Positions 33,650-45,409 of a stretch of DNA of 64,000 nt are shown here, in pieces (position 1 is the first letter of the stretch; each line of letters starts with the position of its first letter). Where the stretch lies: the NCBI GenBank assembly GCA_034509755.1, contig CM067557.1:43024001-43088000 (forward strand). The letters run 5' to 3'. The notes under the pieces were generated by a model. The model was not told the DNA's origin. It was given only the letters and a program-made list of their open reading frames with translations, and searched no databases. Source of the stretch: Anisodus tanguticus (lineage: Eukaryota; Streptophyta; Magnoliopsida; Solanales; Solanaceae). Position numbers and translations under genes: made by a program.

Positions 33650-33978
33650 TGTTAAGATTCCCACATAGGATATAGAATGGGAACATGGACTCTTTATATG
33701 GACTTAGACAATCATCACCGTACAAACTAGCTTTTGGGGTTGAGTTAGACCCATGATCCATTCTTTACATGGTATTAGAGTCAGACTCATTCCAATTCTT
33801 TGTTCGTCGATGTTGGACCTCAAAATTATATTATTCACGCTCTAGTTATCGATGTCTGAGCGTGCGGGGAGTATTAAGAGTCCCACATAGGAGATGGAAT
33901 GGGAATATGGACTTCGACAATCTTCCCCCTACAAACTAGCTTTTGGGGTTGAGTTATGCCCAATATCTATTCTTTACA
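33650..33978 (+). mobile_element. TRIM (terminal-repeat retrotransposon in miniature)
   Basis: The left LTR 33650-33769 (tgttaagattcccacat ... ttctttaca) is followed at once by primer site tggtattagagtc. About 100 bp of non-coding centre follows, then a purine tract (gcgtgcggggag), then the right LTR 33873-33978 with the same order and end. The total is 329 bp with no coding capacity. Flanks do not match (cgtca and tagaa). Confidence 0.85.
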
Positions 33979-34047
33979 TAGAAACCAAAATCGTGTATCT
34001 CACGGACAACTTACGTATATTTAGGTTACTTACCATATTTTGTAGAA

Positions 34048-35560
34048 TCATTGTATAAGTGTAATTAGGATATTAGTATTATAGTAGGAATATGATTTTT
34101 CATATTTATACCTTGAACGGACATGCAAGACACGTACTTGTCCACGAGTTACCTTTTCGCGAACAAAGTGAATATCCATCTCGATATGTTTAGTGCGCTG
34201 ATGTTGGATCGAATTCCCAGATAGATAGACTGCACTAACATTATCACGGTAGACCAAGGTAGCTTTCTGAATAGGAAAGTGAAGCTCTAAAAGTAGATTA
34301 CGCAGGCCAACATGACTCAGACACCACATTGGCTACCCCTCGATACTCGACCTCCGCACTAGATCGCGGTAATGTAGTCTGGCGTTTTGCCGACCAAGAG
34401 ACCAAGTTATCACCAAGAAACATACAATAACTAGATGTCCTAAATATTTGTAATCAATCATTTATCGATCGTCTGGTATCTGGACATCCACCCCAATCAG
34501 CATTTGTATACAACACGAGAGTAGAGACGGATGATGGATATAAATGCAATCCATAATCATGTGCTCAATTTGCGGATCATGCATAAATAAACACATCTTC
34601 ACTGCATAAATAATATCTGGTCTCGTGAAAGTAAGATACTGAAGAGATCCTGCAAGACTACGATAATGGGTGGGATCCTCGTATGGTGTGTTAGAAGTAG
34701 CACTCAACTTCGGTTTGGTATCAGTAGAAGAGGACTTACCAGATGACATGCCAGCTCTCTCAATAATCTCAGCTGCATAATTCTTTTGTGATAAAAATAG
34801 ACCATTTGCATGACGAGTGACATCTATACCCAAAAAATAACTCAAGGCCCCAAGTCTTTCATAGCAAATTCTGAACTGAGAAGGAGGAGACAATCAAACT
34901 TATATCATCCACATATAACAGAATGTATGCTAGAGAAGTACCACGGCGATAAATGAACAAAGAATGATTAGACATGCTGTGAGAAAACCCAATCGTAGAC
35001 ACATAATCTGCAAACCTCTTATACCAAGCTCGTGGGGCCTGCTTAAGCCCATACAAGGACTTTTTCAACAAACAAACATGGTGAGGATAATTGGGGTCCT
35101 TAAAACCCAAGGGCTGATGCATGTAAACTGTCTCCTTAAGATCACTGTGTAAGAAAGCATTTTTCACATCCAACTGATGAATAGGCCATGCTTTCGAAAG
35201 AGCAGACTGAGAACAATGCGAATGGTAGCCGGTTTGACCACCGGACTAAACGTCTCACCATAATCCACACCAACCTGTTGAGTTTTACTATCACTTACAA
35301 GACGGGCCTTATGCCTCTCAAATGAACCGTCATAATTTTTCTTATGAGTAAAAATCCACATACATCGAATAATATTGACACCAGTCGGACGGGGCACCAA
35401 CTCCCACGTCTTATTTTAAATAAGAGCATTATATTCATATTTCTACCCTTCCTCCTCTTTCCGGCAGTCCCGCGGAAAACCGCCCTCCAGTCTCGCATCC
35501 CGAGACAGACTCTCGGACTATGGAAACCAGTGTCATGCACAGAATTCATAAACCTAAATA
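34048..35560 (-). pseudogene. Copia reverse transcriptase/RNase H fragment, minus strand
   Basis: From right to left: WIFTHKKNYDGSFERHKARL (about 35370), KTQQVGVDYGETFSPVVKPA, MDVKNAFLHSDLKETVYMHQ, LYGLKQAPRAWYKRFADYVS, YILLYVDDISL (about 34910), SYFLGIDVTRHANGLFL, then RNase H LLLELHFPIQKATLVYRDN (about 34290). The frame breaks at least at about 35190, 34880, 34560 and 34400, and a block is missing inside the RNase H region. It closely resembles the family of the 21.6-kb element. The stretch 33979-34047 holds nothing recognised. Confidence 0.85.
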
Positions 35561-35589
35561 GGTGTTTAACCTTTCTGTTTTATTTATCC

Positions 35590-37111
35590 CTTCCCCTATC
35601 CCTCGTAACCCGAAGGATGCCTTGTTCGATCCTAATTGGAAAGCCGCAATGATTGACGAATATAATGTTATTATTGATAATAAGACGTGAGACCTAGTAC
35701 CCCGTCCACCTGATGCTAACATTATTCGTTCTATGTGGATTTTTAGACATAAAAAGAAATCTGATGATTCTTTTGAGAGGTACAATGCTCGTCTTGTAGG
35801 TGATGACAGGTCTCAACAGGTGGTAGTGGAATGTGATGAAACGTTCAGCCCGGTCGTAAAGCCCGCAACCATCCGGACCGTCCTCAACATTGCCATATCC
35901 AAGTCTTGGCTCATTCATCAGCCTGATGTCAATAATGCCTTCATGAAACGGTATATATGCATCAACATATGAGTTTCAGGGATCCTATTCATCTGTATTA
36001 TGTGTTTGTTGCGGAAATCGCTCTATGAACTGAAACAGTCTCCTCGAGCATGATACCAACGGTTTGCCGAGTATGTCTCTTCTATCATTTTTTCACACAA
36101 CAGATCCGATCATTCCCTGTTCATCTACAACAAGGGTACATACATGGCTTACCTATTATTATATGTTGATGACATCATCCTCACCACATCATCTAATGCT
36201 CTCCGCTGGTCCATTATGTGTCTTCCTTCATCTGAGTTTGCTATGAAAGATCTAGGGGCCTTGAGTTATTTCTTGGGCATCTCTGTCACTTGACATTCTG
36301 GCGGCCTATTTCTGTGTCAGAAGACGTATTCCGGAGAGATCCTTGACCGTGCAGGCATGAATCTTGTAAACCTTCCCACACGCCTATAGACACCAATTCC
36401 AAGCTCAGCGCTGATTCCGGCCCTTCATATTCAAACCCGACTCACTATCGTAGCCTGGCTGGGGCCCTGCAATACCTCATATTCACGAGACCAAATATAT
36501 CCTATGCCGTGCAACAAATCTTTTTGCACATGCACAGTCCGACGGAAGAACACATGCATGCCCTCAAATGTATTTTACGATACGTCCAATGTTTACTTTG
36601 GATTACATCTATACAAGTCTTCGCTCACTAGTCTCACTGCTTATTCTGACTGGGGTGGATGTCCTGACACCCGACGCTCCACGTCTGGTTATTGCGTTTT
36701 CCTCGGAGATAACCTATTGTCTTTGTCTTTCAAAAGGCAACCTACAATATCCCTTTCCAGTGCAGAAGCAGCATACAAAAGTGTTGCCAACGTCGTCTCT
36801 GAGTCTTGTTGGATCCGTAACCTTCTACTTGAGCTTCACTGCCCGATTCAAAAGGCAACACTGGTCTACTGTGATAAATATTAGTGCGATATATCTTTCC
36901 GGTTATCCCGTCCAACATCAGCGCACTAAACACATTGAGATGGACATTCATTTCGCTCGCGAAAAAGTGGCTCGTGGTCAAGTTCGTGTCCTTCATGTTC
37001 CTTCCAAATATCAAATTTTAGACATCTTCACCAAAGGACTTCCGCGTATAGTATTTAATTATTTTTGAGCCAGTATCAGTGTTCGAGAACCTCCCGCTTC
37101 GACTGCGGGGG
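35590..37111 (+). pseudogene. Copia reverse transcriptase/RNase H fragment, plus strand
   Basis: It begins near the end of integrase (DALFDPNWKAAMIDEYN, about 35610) and continues MWIFRHKKKSDDSFERYNAR, QQVVVECDETFSPVVKPATI, SWLIHQPDVNNAF, LLYVDDIILTTS (about 36160), SYFLGISVT then a stop, and RNase H with RSTSGYCVFLGDNLLS (about 36690) and YQILDIFTKGLPR (about 37020). Several frameshifts are present. A polypurine tract tgcggggg ends at 37111. It stands head to head with the preceding minus-strand fragment. Confidence 0.85.
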
Positions 37112-37205
37112 TGTAATAGAATAATTTTCAATATTCTTTCATTAATTATATTATTGTATATCTCTTATTTTAGGTAGAATTATAAGAATTTTGTAATTAG
37201 GTTAA
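37112..37205 (+). repeat. Truncated copia LTR
   Basis: It starts tgtaatagaataattttc directly after the polypurine tract. It is cut off where the LINE target duplication begins. Confidence 0.6.
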
Positions 37206-37928
37206 TTAGTTATTGAAATAAGTTGTGGAGATGAGGATGCTGAGATGGATGTATGGGCATACAAGGAGGGATATAATTAGAAATGATTATATCAGGGACA
37301 AAGTGGGAGTGACCTTGGTGGAGGATAAGATGCGAGAAGCTAGGTTGAGATGGTTCGGACACGTGCAGATGAGAGACATAAATGCCCCAGTGCGAAGGTG
37401 TGAAAGATTGGCTATGGACGGGTACATGAGGGGTAGAGGTAGGCCGAGTAAGTATTGTGGAGAGGTGATTAGACGGGATATGGCGCAAGTGAAATTCACT
37501 AAGGACATGACCTTAAATAGAGGGTTATGGAAGATACGTATTAGGGTAGAAGGATAGTAGGTAGTTCAGCGTAGTCCTACATACGCTTACAAACTAGTAG
37601 TTGTAGTGTTATTATTGTAGGCTTGCTTACTTATCATATTGTCTTATAGTCCCTTGTCGTTTGATTTATGTTGCTATGTGTATTTTGTTTGCTTTACTTG
37701 CATTATCTATTGCTTCTTTCTTTTCCAGAATGCGATGTCATGTCTTACACACTTTGTGTGTCTTAATTTGCTTATGCTTATGCTTTGTCTTGAGCAGATG
37801 GTCTCTCGGAAACAGCCGCTCTACCTACCAAGGTAGTGGTAAGGCCTGTGTACACTCTACCCTCCCAGACCCACAATGTGAGATTTCACTGGGTATGTTG
37901 TTGTTATGTTGTTAGTTATTAAAATAAG
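37206..37928 (+). mobile_element. 5'-truncated RTE-type LINE with target duplication
   Basis: A 17-bp duplication with one mismatch flanks it (ttagttattgaaataag at 37206-37222, ttagttattaaaataag at 37912-37928). The inserted part, 37223-37911, encodes the C-terminus of an RTE reverse transcriptase (MLRWMYGHTRRDIIRND, RWFGHVQMRDINAPVRRCER, RGRPSKYCGEVIRRDM; ends 37557). It closes with a conserved untranslated tail (gccgctctacctaccaag ... gggtatgttgttgtt). The same protein end and tail occur at 61557-62412. Confidence 0.9.
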
Positions 37929-37935
37929 ACAAAAG

Positions 37936-39162
37936 AGTACCTTGTGCGGACGTCATATGAGAAGTGGTTCCGGTGTCCATGTATCAATTTGCGTTCGGGG
38001 ATGTAATCCAAGTGTATGCATTGTGGCCTCAATATCCGTAGGTGTCGGGACCGGAGCTGGGCCCGCAGCAGTGAAGGCCTGCTGAGGCTCTTGCCTGCTG
38101 CCCTGGCCAGCACTAAACCATGATGCATTATTCTGGACCGGGAAACTGGACCTGGAAGCTGACTGGAATTGGGCCCAGTTTCCCGGATATGGCGTCGATG
38201 GAAAATAAGGGATGTTGGGCCAATGGCCACTGGCCCTGCCCCACGGACAGGAGGCCCAAGGCTACGGCCAGTTGGCCTATGGTCCACTGTTTCGGCCACC
38301 ATCACCGCCGATGTTACCACCGCGACTGCCTTCGCACTTTTTGCCATTATTTTTCCAATTTTGACCCCTTTTTCCGCCACCATTGGTACAGTTGTGGTTT
38401 GAATTTTCGGAGAATGAGTGAGGGTCGTCTGATGTGGCCATTATCATGATGAATTTTGCTCCGGTAGCCGCTTTCTTAGCTAAATCGGCCTCTTCCAACG
38501 TGAGCATGGAACGAGCCTGATAAAATGGTGGGAGATGATTACTTTGACGAAGCAGTGTCCCAACTCCATTATAGACCTCGAATAGGCCTGCAACCATCTG
38601 AAGAACAAAACGATCATTGGTAACGGGCGCACCAACGTTTCAGAGTTGATCCGTTAATTCCTTCAGCCTTATAAAATAGGCTGAGACGTTCGGAAAATCT
38701 TCCATGTTGACATGGAAAAATTTCTGCTCAAGAGTGACAGGACGGAAATTTTTGTTATCTTGGAATATATCACGCACCCTATTCCAAATTTCCATCGCCG
38801 TAGCGTCGGGTTCAATAATCTTCTGCAATGAATCCACCAGAGAACGGAGAACGGTAGCATCAAAGGTTGTCCATAACGTAAGATCATCATCGGGGTAGGC
38901 ACCTTCTCCTTGCCAGTTATCGAGGGGATGATGTAATGGAGGACTTGTTGCGAGCGTGCGTGAATCTTGAATAAATCCGCCCACGTCGCGTGTTGGATAT
39001 TTTTCATCTCAAGAACAATAGGGATGTGGTTGTTGATGTTGAAGACTGTAAGGGCAGGATGAAACATGTTCTTTGACGTAGACATAACGAAAAAACAATA
39101 TGTGAAGGATTTTGAAGAAAATTTAGGAAGAGAGGAAGAAATTGCACGAAAATCGAGACTGA
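37936..39162 (-). pseudogene. Copia gag/protease fragment, minus strand
   Basis: Gag starts MSTSKNMFHPALTVFNINNH at 39085 and continues with frameshifts: EKFFHVNMEDFPNVSAYFIR (about 38700), VYNGVGTLLRQSNHLPPFYQ (about 38550), then a Gly/Asn-rich stretch. The protease region is reached at about 37950 and stops at the LINE. It matches the gag of the 21.6-25.5 kb element closely and may be the front part of the same insertion as the 34.0-35.6 kb fragment. Bases 39086-39162 look like its 5' leader. Confidence 0.82.
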
Positions 39163-39430
39163 GAAAAAAGAATGGATTTTGGGCCTAATTCAACCCCAAA
39201 AGCTAGCTTGCAGGATGAGAATTGTTCAAGTCCATATAAGGAGTTCATGTTCCCATTCCATATCCGATATGAGACTCTTAACACTCCCCGCACGCCCAGA
39301 TCTTGTTAACTGGAGCGTGTATAATATAATTTGGGAGCCCAACATCGGTGGACAACGAATTGAAATGGGTCTAGCTCTGATACCATGTAATGAATGCTTG
39401 GGTCTAACTCAACTCCATGTCCAAGATTTA
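39163..39430 (-). mobile_element. TRIM copy, minus strand
   Basis: On the minus strand: a partial 5' LTR (to about 39396), primer site tggtatcagagctagaccc, centre with acacgctccag, purine tract gggcgtgcggggag, then the 3' LTR starting tgttaagagtctc at 39283. The parts match the TRIM at 33650 in order and sequence. Confidence 0.8.
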
Positions 39431-41060
39431 TTCTTTACATTCAAGACGACACAAATTGGGACCGCAAAATCAGTGGAAGCAGATTTGGTACATGAACCTT
39501 CTTCCATTACCGAAGACCAGGTGTTCGACAAAATTTCACACACAGCAGTGAGCTTTGACATTCATGATCTAAATGTTATTGCCCATGAGGGTGCACACTC
39601 TGTGACTACAGTAGCCAAGGTGTACAACAAGGACGACAATCCACGAGATGATGTAGCTTTGTTTAACAAATCTCCTAATACATCAGGTTTTCTGGTTCCT
39701 TTTCCTTACCAAGGTACTGCAATGTCGAATGTCAGTATGCGAATTGCTGCAATCGAATATCCATTTGATGGTGTCTTATGGCATCACACTATTCCTTGTT
39801 TGCATAGTTCTCTTGAAGAAATGCGTGGGGGTAAAAAAAACCCAGTGTTGCCTTACCTTGACTTTAGCTTACGCAAATGCAATTGGGTTGATACTGGGCA
39901 AGAACGTAATCTTCCTCATTTCTTGTCATCTAACTCGAGAGGATGTGCTAGTTCTCTGCACAATTGGCTCGACACTGGACAGCATGATTTAGATTGTGCG
40001 TCTATTGCTAATGAACCTTTAAATACTGCATCAAATGCACGTGAACTGTTTGAAGGAGTTGCTAAAAGACGTACAGGTTTCACCGCAAAGTTGTATGATT
40101 GCGGGTGTGTCGATGGAGTTGAAATTGATATTCAAAGCTATGGTGCTTTCAACACTTCTTATGCAACTTACAATCTACTTGGAGAGTCTATAGAGAATTC
40201 ATTGATTTGTCTTTTTGATGTTGTTACTACCCATGTTTTGGAGCGATTCAGTGCACCAGTGGTACAATATGATACATGTGCTTATACGAACCGTAACATT
40301 CTGGTTTATTCTCTTGGACGTGATACTTTGTTTGGTTGGATAACGAGGTCAAGGACAGGTTCTTTAAGGGTTTTGCCGCACTCTATACTTGCTGTGAAGA
40401 GTGAAGAGGAAGATAGTGGTAAATTGATTGGCAAAAAGATAATAATTTGGCATCACTTATTGATATGTACACCAATCTTTAGGCTATGTCTCATGTTAAA
40501 CCAATTTGCTATGGCTCGCCGAGTAGAAATCTTATTAGTTCTACTTTACAGTATAGTGATAGTCTTAGCCATTCCAGGGAACCCATGATTCTTGTTAATT
40601 ACTTGAAATCAACTTGGTTGTTGCCATTGAGAGGATTGAACAATTCAAAGAATTCTTACTTCCTGAATCCTTTATTGCAATCACTGGCTTATGCTTCCAT
40701 TTTGAGAAAGGATTTCTTAAGGGTTGCACATAACTATAAAGTGTTGTACAATTGGTGGATTCATTTAGGACTTAATGCTTACAAGCAACATGATGTCCCC
40801 AAGTTTTATATTTTCAGATTGCAGAAGATCATACCACAGGACATGGAGCTTTACAGTGTGACACTGACACTATTTTCCTTAGAGTCACGATATAAAGAGT
40901 TGTTGCAACATAAGGAAATGGGTAACTCATGGATACATGGTAGCGCTTGCTGGACTGGTCTTACTCTGTGGCTTGATGTTCGCAACTCTTTTTCATTTCT
41001 TAAGTCGAATCTTGAGGACAAGGTTCTCATTGAGGAGCGGGAGTATTGTTGTGAACCGAG
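39431..41060 (+). pseudogene. Long unidentified coding remnant (two overlapping frames)
   Basis: One open frame covers 39179-40588 (469 codons), but its first 80 or so codons are antisense TRIM sequence, so the real remnant starts near 39431. It reads on with EDQVFDKISHTAVSFDIHD, SSNSRGCASSLHNWLDTGQH, ELFEGVAKRRTGFTAKLYDC and TTHVLERFSAPVVQYD. Near 40435 an A-run lies where the frame seems to slip: the other frame gives NNLASLIDMYTNL, and after a stop continues (40486-41082) with SHVKPICYGSPSRNLISS, NYLKSTWLLPLRGLNN and NSWIHGSACWTGLTLWLDVR. The end (cttgaggacaaggttctc, purine-rich gagcgggag, ttgttgtg) parallels the gypsy 3' end at 6516-6560. So this may be the 3' accessory frame of a gypsy element. 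I know no family for it. Confidence 0.5.
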
Positions 41061-41160
41061 TTGGATCCATAAGCCTGTATGAGCTAGAAGTGATAAATAA
41101 GACTGATTCAGTTGAAATTATTGGGCCGAGTAAAATGTTGGAGGGTTTTATTTGAGATCC

Positions 41161-42059
41161 AAACCCAATTAGCAATTGTTAAAAGGGATTAGAAGTTAGA
41201 AAGAACGGTTATGGGTATTGTTGGGAAAAATGTCAGTCCTCTCATCCCCTTTCTCAAGAATCTAAACTTCTCATCTACCTTCTAGTTATCTCCTTCCATA
41301 GTTCTCTTCTTCGTTTTACTTGTCGATTGTTGTTATTAGTTCCATTCACTATGTAATTCTGAATTTAGTGACTATAATATATCAGTATTCTTATCGTGAA
41401 ATTTGGAGTCGTTACAAAAGATCTCATATTATTGACTCAATCTTTGTCTCTTTAGTGCGACCCACAAAAAATGTTGGGTTCACGTTAAAATTGCCCAATA
41501 TATTTTTGTTTGTTCAATCAAAGAAGTTATAGATTAAGGGCCCGTTTGGACATGGTGATTTGAAATTATGTTGTTTTGAAGTTAAGATTTTGTTTGGACA
41601 TTTAATTTGAATTTCTTAAATTATATTTTTTCTCATAAACATGTAAACCTCACAATTTGTGAAAACTGTCAAAACTTTTCCAACTTTTATACAATCTTAC
41701 CAAATGAGCAAATCATAATTCATAAATAAATTATTGCGATTATATCCTATTACAAAATTTTAAACACACATTATTTTATAAAGATCCACTTTTAAAAAAA
41801 TAACAATAGTAGTAACTAGCTATTCTTTAATGTATAATCCTTCCACAAGGTACTAATAATCTCTTCACGTTGAGCATGAGTCTTTTTTCACAAAATATAA
41901 AATGATGGATCTTTTTTATAAAATATAAATTTATGGGTCAAGTTTTACATTTAAAAAAAATTGAAATCACGATTTGAAATTTCAATCCTACTTTTGGAGA
42001 ATTTGAGATTTGAAATGAAATTTCAATCCTACTTTTGGAGAATTTGAAATTTCAATCTA
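41161..42059. other. Intergenic DNA with a possible MITE
   Basis: No gene seen. gggcccgtttggacatgg at 41539 looks like the left end of a MITE type common in plants. The matching inverted end is not clean (aggacatacgttgc near 42059). Confidence 0.4.
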
Positions 42060-44575
42060 GGACATACGTTGCTTCAACTTAGAAGTTCTAGATTGACTCT
42101 TGTGAAAGTATCGTGCACCACATTACTCCTCTCTCCTTATGTCCCACTCTTTACTATGACATCCACGACACCTCACAAATTAGCACCCAAATCTACTCTG
42201 TGCGCCTTCTTAGGTTTCCCGTCAAACCATAGGGTACTTGTGCTATGAGCTCTCCACCGACAAAATTATAATTTCTCACCACGTCACCTTTCTCGAATAT
42301 GTTTTCCCGTTTGACGACATTAAAAAAATTTGAGTCACTAATTACCAATTCCTCAAAGATTTGGACCCCTCACCGCTTGTCCAAACACCATTACCGGCGG
42401 CCATCTGCATCAGTCCACTGGTGTACCACTGTTGCAGCCATCTCCGACTGCCACCACCGGCAGTCGGCACAACTTCTCTGTCTCACCGCCGTCTCTACCT
42501 CAGTCTTAATCATCGCCGACTGCCACCACCTCTGTCAGTCGGCACTCCGTCACGATCAACACCAACAATCACCGGAACCCCCATCGCCCAACCATTGTGT
42601 CTCCACCTCCAGTACACACCATAGCCGACCCTTCAATGCAATACCCTTCCTCCGACTCACCTCCAATCACCGGCAACCAGAACCCATCAAAATACCAGTT
42701 CTGCCCCAACCCACCACTGTCGCCATATCAGACTTCACACACCACAGATCTGCCCAGATCATCATCACCACCACAACCATTGTCATATCCATAAATCCCA
42801 CACCCGACACCCCACCCCGTAGTCGACACCGATCCTCACTCCCCACCCATTCTGTTAGTTTGTTCTAGAAACAGCAACCACCTATTCCGTCGTTCATCTC
42901 CCAAAAACAGCAACCACCACCAAATACCGAAAGTACCCCAGCACACTCGCACCATATGGAAAATCGTGCCCAACACGGGATTTTCAAACCCAAAGTTCAA
43001 TTTAACCTAGCTACACAAATCATATCCTCAATTCTCAAAAGCCCAAAATTAGCCAAACTTGACCCAAATTGGAATGCGGCCTTGTGTGAGGTGTTTAATG
43101 CTTTAACAAAATAACACACTTGAGATTTGGTTCCTCGACCGGAGGGGTTGAATGTGATCCGATGCATGTGGTTTTTTTGTCACAAGTACAAAGACAATGG
43201 TGATTTAGAGAGGTATAAGGCGAGACTTGTGGATAATGGCACAAATCAACATGAGGGTATTGATTGTGGTGAGACATTCAGTCCGGTTGTTAAATCGGCT
43301 ACTATTTGCACAGTTCTGAGTATAGCAATGGGCATGAACTGGCCTATTCATCAACTTGATGTGAAAAATGTGTTTCTACATGGGGATTTGAAAGAAACGG
43401 TTTATATGCATCAACCACCTGGTTTTGTCCATCCAACAGCTTCTCAGTATGTATGTCATCTCTATAATTCACTCTATGGCTTGAAACAGATGCCTAGAGC
43501 GTGGTATGATCGCTTTGAATTGCACGGTATATCATGCAAATTGGGTTTGTGTGCAGCAAGTGTGATAATTCTCTATTTATTTTTCATAGATGTAGTAGCA
43601 TTGCATAATTATTATTGTATGTTGATGATATTGTACTCACTTCCTCCTCTGATTTGTTAAAAAATGAGATCATTACGCTACTCAAAATAGAATTTGGTAT
43701 GACTGACTTGGGGAAGTTGAGCTATTTTTTTGGGATTTCTGTGACTAGTGCAGATACTATGTTTCTTTATCAGCGTAAGTATGCAGAGGAGATTGTATAC
43801 AGAGCTAAAATGGCGAATTGCAAGATCATGGCTACTTCGGTTGAATCTAGATCAAAGCTTAGTGCTTTGGATAGTGATCCAGTGTCAGATCTCACTATTT
43901 ACAAGAGTCTTGCAGGTGCACTACAATGCCTCACTTTCACCAGGCCTGAAATTGCTTATGTTGTTCAGCATGTATGCTTATTTATGCATGCCCTAGGGAG
44001 CCTCACTTTACTGCCCTCAAACGTATCATTCGATATGTTAAGGACACACTTGATTATGGTTTGCATCTATAGCCCCTCCGCACCGAACATGTTGTTGTCA
44101 TATACGGATGCTGATTGGGCAGGTTGTTAGAACATGCGACGCTCCACCTCAGGCTACTGTGTGTTCTTAGGAGATAATCTTATTTCTTGGTCCGCCAAGA
44201 GGCAACCCACATTATCTTGTTCGAGTGAAGAAGCAGAATACAGAGGAGTTGCTAATGTTGTTGTTGAGATCTGTTGGCTCCGAAACCTTCTTTTGGAGCT
44301 TCAATGTCCATTACGTAAGGCGTCTTTGGTCTATTGTGATAACATATCCGCTATATATCTATCTCATAATCTGATTCAGCATCAACGAACCAAACACATT
44401 GAGATAGACATCCACTTTGTTCGTGAGAAGGTTGCTCTCGGTCATGTCAAAGTATTGCATGTGCCCTCGTCATATCAGTATGCGGATATATTCACAAAGG
44501 GCCTTCCTAGACAATTCTTCCTAGATTTCAGATACAGTCTTAGCGCCCGGCCTCCTCCCGCTCCGCCTGATGGAG
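42060..44575 (+). pseudogene. Copia integrase-end, reverse transcriptase and RNase H remnant
   Basis: The 5' part is missing. It begins in the integrase C-terminus (FSRLTTLKKFESLITNSSKI, about 42300), followed by a Pro/Ser/Thr-rich linker (42360-42860). Reverse transcriptase starts VPRPEGLNVIRCMWFF (43127) and includes ETFSPVVKSATI, LDVKNVFLHGDLKETVYMHQ and MYVDDIVLTSSS (43615). RNase H (44134-44583) is open and ends GVY at the LTR. Frames break at about 43545-43615 and 44130. Family and linker match the 49.2-53.9 kb element. Confidence 0.87.
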
Positions 44576-44735
44576 TGTATTAGCAAGTGTACCATGTTTA
44601 TATTTACCATATTTAGTGTTATGTAATTATGGTAGAATTATGATCTCTTGTTGTATAAGGACTCCACATTGTACACCTATATATATTTTGTATTAATGAG
44701 AAAGACTCTCCAAAAGAGATTAATACAATTCTACC
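44576..44735 (+). repeat. Copia 3' LTR
   Basis: tgtattagcaagtgtacc ... attaatacaattctacca, 160 bp, is homologous along its length to the 157-158 bp LTRs at 49174 and 53778 read inversely. Confidence 0.85.
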
Positions 44736-45409
44736 ATAGTCAACCACCCCGTTCTAGCATGTTACTATCCATCAACAACTCCTATTCTTATTTTAAATAA
44801 TTAATCTGAATCTAGGAAAGTAGAACAACAACTGTAATGGAATAATTAAGAATCCAAAAATTTAAAGTATGATCCAAATAGTGTCTAGGATATATTCCAA
44901 ACATTTTTGGTCCATTCATTCAAGAATATTGCACAAATAAGAGTGCTTATGTACCTTTTATTGAAGCTTAAACTGTTTTGTCTTTATGCCCATTACTCGT
45001 ATTTAAATATTCTCACATTGAATAATCTTTTATTAAAGGTTTTCTCAGAAAACTTTATCATTAATTCAACTTTCATTTTGCTCATTCATGAGTAACGTGA
45101 ATAGATTTGAATTACTTTGTTAAGCACCTACATTATGACAATCCAAAGACCACTATTCATTCATTTATTAGAAGCCGATGTTTTAGGTATGCATTTACTA
45201 TAAGAGTGCTCTCACTTTCATCTAGCAGACATCATCTGATTAGGTCTTGCTAATGTCAACAATGAAAAAAAAAAATCGAATGAAAATATCAACTAATTAT
45301 CACTCTTGACCCAGACAACATTCTAGGTATAGGGGGAATTGGAGCAGCAAGGAATGTCTAGACGACACTTTTATTCCTAAATTAATATCTTATTGATGTC
45401 ATCATTCCC
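44736..45409. other. 3' flank of reductase copy A
   Basis: No gene seen. From about 44990 the DNA resembles 53940-54340, the 3' flank of the intact reductase gene, so the segmental duplication reaches at least this far. Confidence 0.55.
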
